Below, in pieces: positions 50,017 to 58,475 of a stretch of 64,000 nucleotides of DNA. The notes under the pieces are model-generated. The model ran no database searches. It had not been told where the DNA came from and saw only the letters and a list, made by a program, of their open reading frames with translations. Positions within the stretch are counted from its first letter, which is position 1. Every line of letters starts with the position of its first letter. The DNA is from Aquabacterium sp029268225 (GTDB lineage: Bacteria > Pseudomonadota > Gammaproteobacteria > Burkholderiales > Burkholderiaceae_C). Location of the stretch: assembly GCF_037482285.1 (NCBI RefSeq), contig NZ_JBBEYB010000014.1, positions 21,697 through 85,696 on the forward strand. Direction: 5' to 3'. Position numbers and translations under genes: made by a program.

Positions 50017-51231
50017 ATGCGCATCCTTCACGTACTCGATCACTCCATTCCCCTGCACAGCGGCTACACCTTCCGTACCGCAGCCTTGTTGCGGGAGCAG
50101 CGTGCGCTCGGATGGGAGACCTTCCATGTCACTTCGCCCAAGCAGGGGGCGACGTCGATGCCCGAAGAGACGGTCGATGGCTTGACCTTCTACCGCACGC
50201 AACCTGCGCAGGGGCGGGGTGCCAGCTGGCCCGTGGTGGGTGAGTGGCAACTGATGCGTGCGCTCGAGGCCCGTATCGAAGAAGTGGCCGAGCGCATCAA
50301 GCCCGACATCATCCACGCTCACTCTCCTGTGCTGAACGCCATGCCTGCCTTGAGCGTCGGCGGCAAACTGGAGATCCCAGTGGTGTACGAGATCCGGGCC
50401 TTCTGGGAAGACGCAGCGGTGGATCACGGGACCACCCGAGAGGGCAGCTTGCGCTATCGCCTGACTCGTGGGTTGGAGACGTCTGCCATTCGCCGTGCCA
50501 ACCACGTCTTCACCATCTGTGAGGGACTGCGGGCCGACATCGTGGCGCGTGGCGTCTCGGCCAACAAGGTGACGGTGATTCCCAATGCCGTGGACGTCGA
50601 GACTTTCCAGCTGGCGCAAGCCCCCGATCCCGCTTTGCAGGAGAAATGGGGCCTGCAGGGTCGCACCGTGGTCGGGTTCATCGGCTCGTTCTATGCCTAT
50701 GAGGGACTGGATCTGCTGGTGGCGGCTTTGCCTGAGGTGATCAAGTCGCGTCCGGATGCTTGCCTGCTGCTGGTGGGTGGGGGCCCTCAGGAGGCGGCGT
50801 TGAAGGCGCAGGTGCAGTCGCTGGGCTTGACGCAGCACGTGGTCTTCACTGGACGTGTGCCTCATGCCGAAGTCAACCGCTACTACGACCTGATCGACGT
50901 CCTGGCCTATCCGCGACACTCCATGCGCTTGACTGAACTGGTCACGCCGCTCAAGCCTTTGGAAGCCATGGCACAAGGGCATCTGTTCGTGGCCTCGGAC
51001 GTGGGCGGGCACAAGGAACTCATCGAACATGGCAAGACCGGTTGGCTCTTCAAGGCCGATGACAAGGCCGCGCTTGCAAAAGCGATTGTGGACATGCTGA
51101 CGCACCCGGAGCGCTGGCCGCAAATGAAGGCCAACGGCAGAGAGTTCGTCGAGTCTGTGCGCAACTGGCGCAACAGTGTCGCCAACTACCGGCAAGCTTA
51201 CGAAGACATCCTGAACGGGAGCCACGCATGA
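50017..51231 (+). CDS. Exosortase-A-associated glycosyltransferase (TIGR04063 type)
   Basis: 404 residues, GT-B fold. Start MRILHVLDHSIPLHSGYTFRT is diagnostic of the exosortase group. YEIRAFWEDAAVDHGTT and the donor-site segments VGFIGSFYAYEGLDLLVAAL, LVGGGPQE and TPLKPLEAMAQGHLFVASDVGG follow. Third GT4 of the EPS assembly line. ATG one base after the previous stop; overlaps wecB by four bases. Confidence 0.9.
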   Translation: MRILHVLDHSIPLHSGYTFRTAALLREQRALGWETFHVTSPKQGATSMPEETVDGLTFYRTQPAQGRGASWPVVGEWQLMRALEARIEEVAERIKPDIIHAHSPVLNAMPALSVGGKLEIPVVYEIRAFWEDAAVDHGTTREGSLRYRLTRGLETSAIRRANHVFTICEGLRADIVARGVSANKVTVIPNAVDVETFQLAQAPDPALQEKWGLQGRTVVGFIGSFYAYEGLDLLVAALPEVIKSRPDACLLLVGGGPQEAALKAQVQSLGLTQHVVFTGRVPHAEVNRYYDLIDVLAYPRHSMRLTELVTPLKPLEAMAQGHLFVASDVGGHKELIEHGKTGWLFKADDKAALAKAIVDMLTHPERWPQMKANGREFVESVRNWRNSVANYRQAYEDILNGSHA

Positions 51232-52364
51232 AAGTGATGGTGGTATTTGGCACGCGGCCCGAGGCCATCAAGATGGCGCCCCTGGTCAAGGCCTTGCAGG
51301 CAACCCCCGGGCTTCAGACCGTGGTGTGCGTAACCGCGCAACATCGACAAATGCTGGATCAGGTCTTGCGCCTGTTCGAGATCACGCCCGAGCACGACCT
51401 CGACGTGATGAAGCCTGGGCAAGACCTGTACGACATCACCAGCAACATTCTGCTGGGCTTGCGTCCGGTGTTGGCCGCCGAGCGCCCGGATTGGGTGCTG
51501 GTGCATGGTGACACCACCACCACGCTGGCGACCACCCTGGCCGCTTACTACGCGCGCATTCCGGTTGCCCACATTGAAGCTGGCCTGCGCACGGGAGACA
51601 AGTACGCGCCGTTTCCGGAGGAGATGAATCGCAAGATCACCGGTGCGGTGGCAGACCTGCACTTCGCCCCGACCGCCGCCTCCGAGGCCAATTTGCTGGC
51701 GGAAGGCGTATCCGCTGCAAGCATCCATGTGACCGGCAACACCGTCATCGACGCGCTGCTCGCCGTGGTGAACAAGCTCAAAACCGTTGCGACGCTGCAA
51801 ACCGAGTTGGCCGAGCGCTTCCGCTTCCTCGATGCCAGCAAGCGACTGATCCTGGTGACCGGGCATCGGCGAGAGAACTTCGGGGAAGGCTTTCAGAACA
51901 TTTGCCACGCCCTGGCCGATGTGGCCGAGCGCCACCCTGAGGTGGAGATTCTGTATCCGGTGCACCTGAACCCCAATGTGCGCCAGCCGGTGCAGGACAT
52001 TCTGGCTGCACGGGGCTTGTCGAATGTTCACCTCATCGAGCCGGTGGACTACCTGCCTTTTGTTTACCTGATGAACCGCAGCCACCTCATCATCACCGAC
52101 TCCGGTGGGGTCCAGGAGGAGGCGCCATCGCTGGGCAAACCAGTGCTGGTCATGCGAGAGACCACCGAGCGGCCCGAGGCAGTGGCCGCCGGAACCGTCA
52201 AGCTGGTGGGCACCTCGCGGGAGGCCATTGTGCGTGAGTGCGAGCGACTGCTCACCGACTCAGATGCCTACCAGGCCATGTCACGCGCGCACAATCCATA
52301 CGGTGATGGAAAGGCCGTGGCGCGCATCGTGCACACACTAACGAATATGCAAGGGAGAGTTTGA
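51228..52364 (+). CDS. wecB: UDP-GlcNAc 2-epimerase (non-hydrolysing)
   Basis: 378 residues. MKVMVVFGTRPEAIKMAPLVKAL, HGDTTTTLA, HIEAGLRTG, VTGHRRENFG and TDSGGVQEEAPSLGKPVLVMR are the complete family set. Interconverts UDP-GlcNAc and UDP-ManNAc in the cytoplasm. It abuts wecC without a gap, so the two make UDP-ManNAcA, probably a building block of this EPS. Confidence 0.95.
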   Translation: MKVMVVFGTRPEAIKMAPLVKALQATPGLQTVVCVTAQHRQMLDQVLRLFEITPEHDLDVMKPGQDLYDITSNILLGLRPVLAAERPDWVLVHGDTTTTLATTLAAYYARIPVAHIEAGLRTGDKYAPFPEEMNRKITGAVADLHFAPTAASEANLLAEGVSAASIHVTGNTVIDALLAVVNKLKTVATLQTELAERFRFLDASKRLILVTGHRRENFGEGFQNICHALADVAERHPEVEILYPVHLNPNVRQPVQDILAARGLSNVHLIEPVDYLPFVYLMNRSHLIITDSGGVQEEAPSLGKPVLVMRETTERPEAVAAGTVKLVGTSREAIVRECERLLTDSDAYQAMSRAHNPYGDGKAVARIVHTLTNMQGRV

Positions 52365-53585
52365 ATGGCACGCGAACTGCAAAAGATCATCGTCATGGGG
52401 CTGGGCTACATCGGCCTGCCCACGGCTTCGATGCTGGCGACCAAGGGGCACACTGTGGTGGGTGTGGACGTCAACGAAGCAGCGGTCAACACCATCAATT
52501 CGGGGCGCATTCACATCATCGAGCCGGATTTGGACATCCTGGTGCGATCGGCCGTCAACAGTGGCAACCTGCGTGCCTCATTGGTACCGGAAGAGGGCGA
52601 CACCTTCATCATCGCGGTGCCCACGCCTTTCAAGGTCGAGGGGGACAACCCGAAGGCGCCGGACCTGTCGTACGTCGAGGCAGCGACGCGGGCCATCGTG
52701 CCTTATCTGCGTGAGGACAACCTCATCATTCTGGAGTCCACTTCACCCGTGGGCACCACCGAGTTGATCGAGCGCATCGTGCGCGAAGCACGGCCCGAGC
52801 TGGCGGGCAAGGTGCACGCAGCGCACTGCCCTGAGCGAGTGCTGCCGGGCCACATCCTGCGCGAGTTGGTGGACAACGACCGCATCATCGGTGGCACCAC
52901 CAAGGCGGCGGTGGCCAAGGCCAAGGCCTTGTACAAGACCTTCTGCAATGGCGCCATTCTCGAGACGGACAGCAAGACCGCTGAGCTGTCGAAGCTGGTC
53001 GAGAACTCCTTCCGCGACGTCAACATTGCGTTTGCCAACGAGCTGTCCGTGATCTGCGACAAGCTGGGCATCAATGTGTGGGAAACCATCTCGCTGGCCA
53101 ACCGCCATCCGCGCGTCAACATCCTTCAGCCCGGTCCGGGTGTGGGAGGACACTGCATTGCCGTGGACCCGTGGTTCATCGTATCGAGTGCCCCGAAGGA
53201 GGCTCGCCTCATTCGCACGGCGCGTGAGGTCAATGACGACAAGCCGCATTGGGTGATTGAACGCGTACGTGCCAAGGCCGCGCGCTTCAAAGAACCGGTG
53301 ATCGCGTGCTTGGGGCTGACCTTCAAGGCCAACATCGATGACATGCGCGAATCGCCCTCGTTGGAGATCGTGCAGCACTTGCGCGGGGCGCAGATTGGCG
53401 AGATCTTGGCCTGTGACCCGAATGTGGACCCGGCGAAAGCCCCGTTCCCTTTGACAGACTTGAAGACGGCACTTCAGAAAGCCGACATCTTGCTGCTGCT
53501 GGTCGATCATGAAGAGTTCATGGACTTGGACCGAGAGCTGATCAAGGACAAGGTGGTGATTGACACCAAGGGCGTGTGGCGTTGA
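52365..53585 (+). CDS. wecC: UDP-ManNAc dehydrogenase
   Basis: 406 residues of UDP-sugar dehydrogenase. Nucleotide fold IIVMGLGYIGLPTASMLA, catalytic segment VGGHCIAVDPWF with the Cys nucleophile, and CLGLTFKANIDDMRESPSLEI. Sequence details (GRIHIIEPDLDILVRSAV) are those of WecC rather than UDP-Glc dehydrogenase. Starts directly after the wecB stop. Two oxidation steps give UDP-ManNAcA. Confidence 0.93.
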   Translation: MARELQKIIVMGLGYIGLPTASMLATKGHTVVGVDVNEAAVNTINSGRIHIIEPDLDILVRSAVNSGNLRASLVPEEGDTFIIAVPTPFKVEGDNPKAPDLSYVEAATRAIVPYLREDNLIILESTSPVGTTELIERIVREARPELAGKVHAAHCPERVLPGHILRELVDNDRIIGGTTKAAVAKAKALYKTFCNGAILETDSKTAELSKLVENSFRDVNIAFANELSVICDKLGINVWETISLANRHPRVNILQPGPGVGGHCIAVDPWFIVSSAPKEARLIRTAREVNDDKPHWVIERVRAKAARFKEPVIACLGLTFKANIDDMRESPSLEIVQHLRGAQIGEILACDPNVDPAKAPFPLTDLKTALQKADILLLLVDHEEFMDLDRELIKDKVVIDTKGVWR

Positions 53586-53605
53586 AGTGCAACCATGATC
53601 CTGCG

Positions 53606-54811
53606 ATGAAAATCCTGTTGTTTTCATCGCTGTACCCCAGCAGCGTGCGGCCGATTTTTGGCGTGTTTGTCGAAACACGTCTGCGCGAGTTGCTTCAGTC
53701 AGGCCAAGTGGAGGCCAAGGTTGTAGCGCCGGTGCCGTGGTTTCCTTTTCGCCATCCGGTGTTTGGTGAGTATGCCCAGCACGCGGCAACGCCTCGCCAC
53801 GAGGTGCGCAATGGCGTGGAGGTTTTTCACCCGCGCTATGCGTTGCCGCCCAAGATTGGCATGAACGTGGCACCGTACACGATGGCACTCGGAGCCTTGC
53901 CCACGCTGCGTCGGCTCATTGCCGAAGGGTTTGACTTTGACTTGATCGACGCCCACTACTATTACCCCGATGGCGTAGCCGCCATGCTGCTGGCGCGGTG
54001 GCTGAAAAAGCCGTTCGTGGTGACGGCACGGGGTACCGATCTCAACCTGATTCCGCAGTACCCGTGGCCGCGCAAGCTCATCATGCAAACGGCGCAGGCG
54101 GCGAGTGCGTCCATCGGCGTATGTCAGGCCTTGATGGACACGTTGGCCGACATGGGCGTTGACCGCTCCAAGCTGCATGCGCTGCGCAATGGTGTCGATC
54201 TGCAATTGTTCCGGCCAGAAGACCGTGTGGCTGCCAGACTTAAGCTAAACCTGGTACCTGATGCGCGTTACCTGATCTCGGTTGGACACTTGATCGAACG
54301 CAAAGGGCACCACATTGCGATTGATGCGTTGCCTGGTTTGCCCGAGGTGCGGTTGCTCGTGGTGGGTGATGGACCTGACCGAGCCGACTTGCAAGCACAG
54401 GCAAAGCGCCTGGGGGTGGCAGACCGCGTCTGCTTTGCGGGTGCCGTTGCTCAGGCTGACTTGCGCTGGTGGTATAGCGCGGCCGATGCACTGGTGCTGT
54501 GTTCCAGCCGGGAAGGGTGGGCCAATGTGCTGCTCGAATCGATGGCCTGCGGAACGCCTGTGCTGGCGACGAGGATCTGGGGCACACCTGAAGTGGTGAC
54601 GAGCAGGACTGCCGGACGGCTACTGGAAGATAGGTCTGCGGCAGCGTTGGTGAGTGCCTGGCGAGCCCTGGCAAACGGCTTGCCGGATCGCGAAGAAACC
54701 CGCCGCCATGCAGAGAACTTCTCATGGGCAGGCACCACGCAGGGGCAGATCAGTCTGTTTCAGTCCATTTTGCATGAACAACAGCTCAAACAAGCGAGGA
54801 AGTTGACGTGA
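53606..54811 (+). CDS. Family 4 glycosyltransferase
   Basis: 401 residues from ATG 53606 (MKILLFSSLYPSSVRPIFGVFVE). GT-B fold with HYYYPDGVAAMLLARWLKKPFVVTARGTDLN, ISVGHLIERKGHHIAIDAL, VVGDGPDR and CSSREGWANVLLESMACGTPV. A homologue is often found in exosortase-type EPS loci. Earlier in-frame codons overlap wecC and lack a ribosome site. Its stop overlaps the GTG of the 55-residue protein. Confidence 0.88.
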   Translation: MKILLFSSLYPSSVRPIFGVFVETRLRELLQSGQVEAKVVAPVPWFPFRHPVFGEYAQHAATPRHEVRNGVEVFHPRYALPPKIGMNVAPYTMALGALPTLRRLIAEGFDFDLIDAHYYYPDGVAAMLLARWLKKPFVVTARGTDLNLIPQYPWPRKLIMQTAQAASASIGVCQALMDTLADMGVDRSKLHALRNGVDLQLFRPEDRVAARLKLNLVPDARYLISVGHLIERKGHHIAIDALPGLPEVRLLVVGDGPDRADLQAQAKRLGVADRVCFAGAVAQADLRWWYSAADALVLCSSREGWANVLLESMACGTPVLATRIWGTPEVVTSRTAGRLLEDRSAAALVSAWRALANGLPDREETRRHAENFSWAGTTQGQISLFQSILHEQQLKQARKLT

Positions 54812-54975
54812 TTGAAGGCTCGCTGATGCTGCTGATGTTGCTGAGTGTTTACCTGCTGCTGTTGCAGGCCAAACGCTTGACCGGCAAAAAAATAGAGAAA
54901 CGTGTTGTCATGCGATTGTTTGATTTTAAAAAATCGCTTTCGCTTAAGTCAAAACCAGTGAAGGGCAAGTTTTGA
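54808..54975 (+). CDS. 55-residue single-span membrane protein
   Basis: GTG 54808 overlaps the glycosyltransferase stop (GTGA), and the frame ends one base before the ligase ATG. One hydrophobic segment (residues 5-20, SLMLLMLLSVYLLLLQ) leads into a strongly basic tail (about 14 Lys/Arg in 35 residues, ending KSKPVKGKF). The tight fit between two genes on both sides argues for a real, translationally coupled gene. I know no family. A small adaptor for the ligase or the lipid-linked substrate is possible. Confidence 0.68.
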   Translation: MIEGSLMLLMLLSVYLLLLQAKRLTGKKIEKRVVMRLFDFKKSLSLKSKPVKGKF

Positions 54976-54976
54976 A

Positions 54977-56296
54977 ATGCGCGATCTGGTCGTTTTCCTG
55001 TTCTTTCTGAGTATTCTGCCTTTGGCATTGTCGAATGCGTTCGTTGCATTTCTTCTGTGGACTTGGGCTGGGTTGGTTGCCATCAATAGCTATTTGTATG
55101 GTTTCATGACCGCCATACCAATGGTTCAGGTTTTTGCGGTGCTGACCTTGGCGCTGGTGTTGATTCCTTCAATGCGACAGGGTATGGTGTATCGGTCTAG
55201 TGGGGTTGTTTTAATATTTCTGTTGATCGTTGTTCACGGGTTTTTTAGCGCCGCCTTTGCCTACCCTGGTTTGCCGCACAATTGGATTATTTACACCAAC
55301 ATGGTGAAAACAATATTGTTGTGCATGTTCATGCCGCTGTTTATCACCAATCGTCACCGCATCAACATCTACGTTATGCTGGTGGCTGGGGCAGTTTGCT
55401 TTCACGGTTTACTGGATGGATTGAAGTTCATCGCCAGTGGTGGCGGCCACAATGCATATGGCATTCCAAAGTTTGGTGATAATAACCACTATGCTTTGAT
55501 TCTTCTGATGGCCTTGCCATTGCTTCTCTATATTTATCGTTATGCCCAAGCTAGGTTGCTTCGCTGGGCCGCTGTGGCTGTATTCTTTCTAACATTCTTT
55601 GCTGTGCTGGCCACGCATTCACGAGGTGCGCTGCTTACTTTGATGGCAATCGGATTTTGGTTGATTCTCATGAGCAAGCGTAAGATCATGGGCGTCATCA
55701 TTGCCGCGATGTTGGTTACGTTGACCATGCAGTTTGCGCCAAGCAATTGGTTTGATCGCATGGATACGATCAAGACTGCTGGTGAGGACCGCTCTTTCAT
55801 GGGGCGAATCACAGCTTGGAAGCGAGCTTCGGCTATCGCGCTTGAGAATCCCGTTTTGGGAGGTGGTTTTCACGCGGGGCAGGGTGTTTCAATTTATGAG
55901 CAGTTCCGATATAAGCAAGGTCTTCTTGGTTTTGTGGAAACGCCCGATACGGGCTATGCTGCGGCGACGCACAGCATTTATTTCGAGGTGTTGGGTGATC
56001 TCGGATTCGTTGGGTTTCTGCTGTTCATGGCTGCATTGGCCAGCGTGTTCTACAACAGGCGACGTATCCTCAGGCGCGTGAGCGAGGATCCGGCACGTCT
56101 GGAATGGGCGGGTGATCTGGCCAACTTCATCGCCGCTGGCATCGTTGCCTACATGGTGGGCGGAGCTGCCTTGAGTGCCGCCTACTTTGAGTTGCCCTAC
56201 TATCTGATCATGCTCATGCAAGTACTGTGGCATGTAGTCGACCAGCCTCAGGAGGACATGAACTCAGAGCAAGTGAAGGGGGGGGGGCATGCTTGA
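54977..56296 (+). CDS. Probable O-ligase of the exosortase A locus (Wzy/WaaL-like)
   Basis: 439 residues, about 11 membrane helices. MRDLVVFLFFLSILPLALSNAFVAFLLWTW is the conserved start of the exosortase-A-linked putative O-glycosylation ligase (TIGR03097). The large periplasmic loop (about 275-340) has RSFMGRITAWKRA, ENPVLGGGFH and THSIYFEVLGDLG, the Wzy_C signature with functional Arg and His. It may polymerise EPS repeats or transfer glycan to protein; family data do not settle which. Codons are AT-richer than upstream genes. Confidence 0.87.
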   Translation: MRDLVVFLFFLSILPLALSNAFVAFLLWTWAGLVAINSYLYGFMTAIPMVQVFAVLTLALVLIPSMRQGMVYRSSGVVLIFLLIVVHGFFSAAFAYPGLPHNWIIYTNMVKTILLCMFMPLFITNRHRINIYVMLVAGAVCFHGLLDGLKFIASGGGHNAYGIPKFGDNNHYALILLMALPLLLYIYRYAQARLLRWAAVAVFFLTFFAVLATHSRGALLTLMAIGFWLILMSKRKIMGVIIAAMLVTLTMQFAPSNWFDRMDTIKTAGEDRSFMGRITAWKRASAIALENPVLGGGFHAGQGVSIYEQFRYKQGLLGFVETPDTGYAAATHSIYFEVLGDLGFVGFLLFMAALASVFYNRRRILRRVSEDPARLEWAGDLANFIAAGIVAYMVGGAALSAAYFELPYYLIMLMQVLWHVVDQPQEDMNSEQVKGGGHA

Positions 56297-58472
56297 ACCC
56301 GTTCTGGATGCCGGGCTTAAGTGGTTGACGCGGGATCGCTTGTCAGTGTTCCTGTTTCACGCGGTGCCGGTTCGTTCACCTGACGTTCCCCCAGATTTGG
56401 AGTTGCGGGACTTCGAGCGGTTGCTGGACTACGCTCAGGAGCGCTTTCACATCATTCCGCTGCACGATGCAGCGCAGGCTTTGAAGGCCAATAAGCTGCC
56501 CCCCAATGCAGCGTGTCTGACCTTTGACGATGGCTATGCCAGTTGGTTCGAAGGTGTCGTGCCATTGCTCAAGCGCAGGGGGTTGCATGCCACCTTCTAC
56601 ATTACGACGGGGCAGTTCAATGGTTTGCCGACCTGGCACGAACGATTGGCCAAAGCCATTGCTGCCATGCGAACTCCATGTTTGCAGTTGGCAGGCTTGG
56701 GCCTGTATGACCTGCCGTTAGCGTCGTTGCAAGATCGACGGTACACCTACGGGCTTCTTGAAAACTTCTTGAAGTACCAAGAATTGTCTGCCAGAGACGA
56801 CCTGCTCAAGAAACTTGAGCAAGCTGCCGGTGTGGAATGCTCGACTCGACAAGCCATGACTGTTGAGCAACTCAGGCAGCTTGACAGCATGGGTTTCGAG
56901 GTTGGCGCGCATACTCATCAGCATCCAATCTTGTCCTTGTGCGACGAAAAACTGGCAACTCAGGAAATTGGTGCGGTCAGAGAGACACTTCAGCATCTCA
57001 CCGGCGGGTGCGTGCGTTCATTCGCCTATCCAAATGGCCGCCCAGGTGTCGATTACACCGCGCAGCATGTCGCCATTGTCAAAAAGGCTGGGTACGAGCA
57101 TGCTGTCTCTACCCATTGGGGGGCCGCGCGCGCCGGCTCTTCCGTTTACGAGATACCGCGCTTTACCCCTTGGGGCCACAGTCCCTCACGCATGACCTGG
57201 CAGATCATGCGTAACGTTCGGGTTCGAACGCGTGTGTTGGGTGACCGTCCACACGCTCGTCCCGTGGCCATGGTGGTTGAAAATGGATCGGGCTTTGGGG
57301 GGGCAGTCAAAGCGCTCGATACCTTGCTGGAGGGGATGAACCCTGATCGCGCCCAGTTTCATGTGGTCACTAATATGGATCTGGGACCGTTCGAGCAGCG
57401 GCCTGTGGTGCAGTCTTCTCATGTCATCTCTGACCGTCGCATCAACACGCGGGCGCTGTCGGACCGCGTTCGCAAAAGCGGCCTGCCGAGCATTGCAAAG
57501 CGTGCACTCTTTTTCGGCTTGGGACGTGTCGATGACCTGTTCAATCGCTTGCCTTATCTGATCGGGCTCGCGTTGCTGGCCAGCAAAATCCGTCCTGACG
57601 TCATGCACGGCAACAACGAGCCTGCATCCAACCGTGAGGCCATGCTGGTGGCGAAGCTCTTGCGCATTCCGTATGTTCAGCACGTACGCGGATCGCTGAC
57701 GCACATTGCGCCGCATTCATGGATGTTGAACGGGGCTTCGGTGTTCGTTCCTGTTTCCAGATGGTTGGCTGGTGACTTGCTGAGATTGGGCGTCCCAGCG
57801 TTCAAGATCCGGCAAATCTACGATGCTGTCGAGTTGACCACGCTCGACGCGAACACACCTGCTCCGACAACTGACATCAGGCAAAGTCTGCGTCTGCCCC
57901 CTGAAACCGTTTTGGTGGCAATGATCGGTATGCTCGTCTCCTGGAAGGGGCAGGACCTGTTCATTGACGCCGTGAAGAGGCTGGGGGCAACCGGCCAACC
58001 CGTGGCATTTCTGCTCGTTGGAGGCACCCCAGAGCGAGGTGACCAAGAGTATGCCGACAGCTTGATCAGGCAGGCGCAACAGTTGGGCGTCACAGACAGG
58101 GTTCACTTTCTGGGGAAAGTGAGCGATGTGGCCAGGTGTCTGCCTCAGATGGATGTGGTCATCTCGGCATCAACAGAGCCAGAGCCTCTGGGCCTTGTGA
58201 TGCTGGAAGCGATGGATGCCGGGTGCATCTTCATTGCGCCCGCATTCGGTGCTGCCACCGAGGTTGTTACGAACAACCAAAACGGATTGCTCTTCAAGCC
58301 AAGGGATGCTGACTCACTGGCCGACGTCATGCGCCAGGCGATTGATTTGGCACACACGGGGGATGCACGTGGCGCATCAATGCGTAACAGCGCTCGTCAA
58401 ACCGTGAGAACGCAGTTTGATTCGAGCAAGTGCTGTGATGCCACCGTGCGCACGTACCAAACCGTGATGTGA
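56289..58472 (+). CDS. Polysaccharide deacetylase-glycosyltransferase fusion
   Basis: 727 residues in two enzymes. Residues 1-310: NodB-type deacetylase (FLFHAV, ACLTFDDGYASW with the Asp pair, HATFYITTGQFNG, VGAHTHQHPILS, FAYPNGRPG). Residues 325-727: GT4 transferase (AMVVENGSGFGGAVKALDTLL, YVQHVRGSLTHIAPHSW, GMLVSWKGQDLFIDAVKRL, LLVGGTPE, EPEPLGLVMLEAMDAG). Neither half has a signal peptide, so both probably act in the cytoplasm or at the inner membrane face. Overlaps the ligase gene by eight bases. I do not recall this fusion from standard exosortase loci. Confidence 0.88.
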   Translation: MLEPVLDAGLKWLTRDRLSVFLFHAVPVRSPDVPPDLELRDFERLLDYAQERFHIIPLHDAAQALKANKLPPNAACLTFDDGYASWFEGVVPLLKRRGLHATFYITTGQFNGLPTWHERLAKAIAAMRTPCLQLAGLGLYDLPLASLQDRRYTYGLLENFLKYQELSARDDLLKKLEQAAGVECSTRQAMTVEQLRQLDSMGFEVGAHTHQHPILSLCDEKLATQEIGAVRETLQHLTGGCVRSFAYPNGRPGVDYTAQHVAIVKKAGYEHAVSTHWGAARAGSSVYEIPRFTPWGHSPSRMTWQIMRNVRVRTRVLGDRPHARPVAMVVENGSGFGGAVKALDTLLEGMNPDRAQFHVVTNMDLGPFEQRPVVQSSHVISDRRINTRALSDRVRKSGLPSIAKRALFFGLGRVDDLFNRLPYLIGLALLASKIRPDVMHGNNEPASNREAMLVAKLLRIPYVQHVRGSLTHIAPHSWMLNGASVFVPVSRWLAGDLLRLGVPAFKIRQIYDAVELTTLDANTPAPTTDIRQSLRLPPETVLVAMIGMLVSWKGQDLFIDAVKRLGATGQPVAFLLVGGTPERGDQEYADSLIRQAQQLGVTDRVHFLGKVSDVARCLPQMDVVISASTEPEPLGLVMLEAMDAGCIFIAPAFGAATEVVTNNQNGLLFKPRDADSLADVMRQAIDLAHTGDARGASMRNSARQTVRTQFDSSKCCDATVRTYQTVM

Positions 58473-58475
58473 GCG

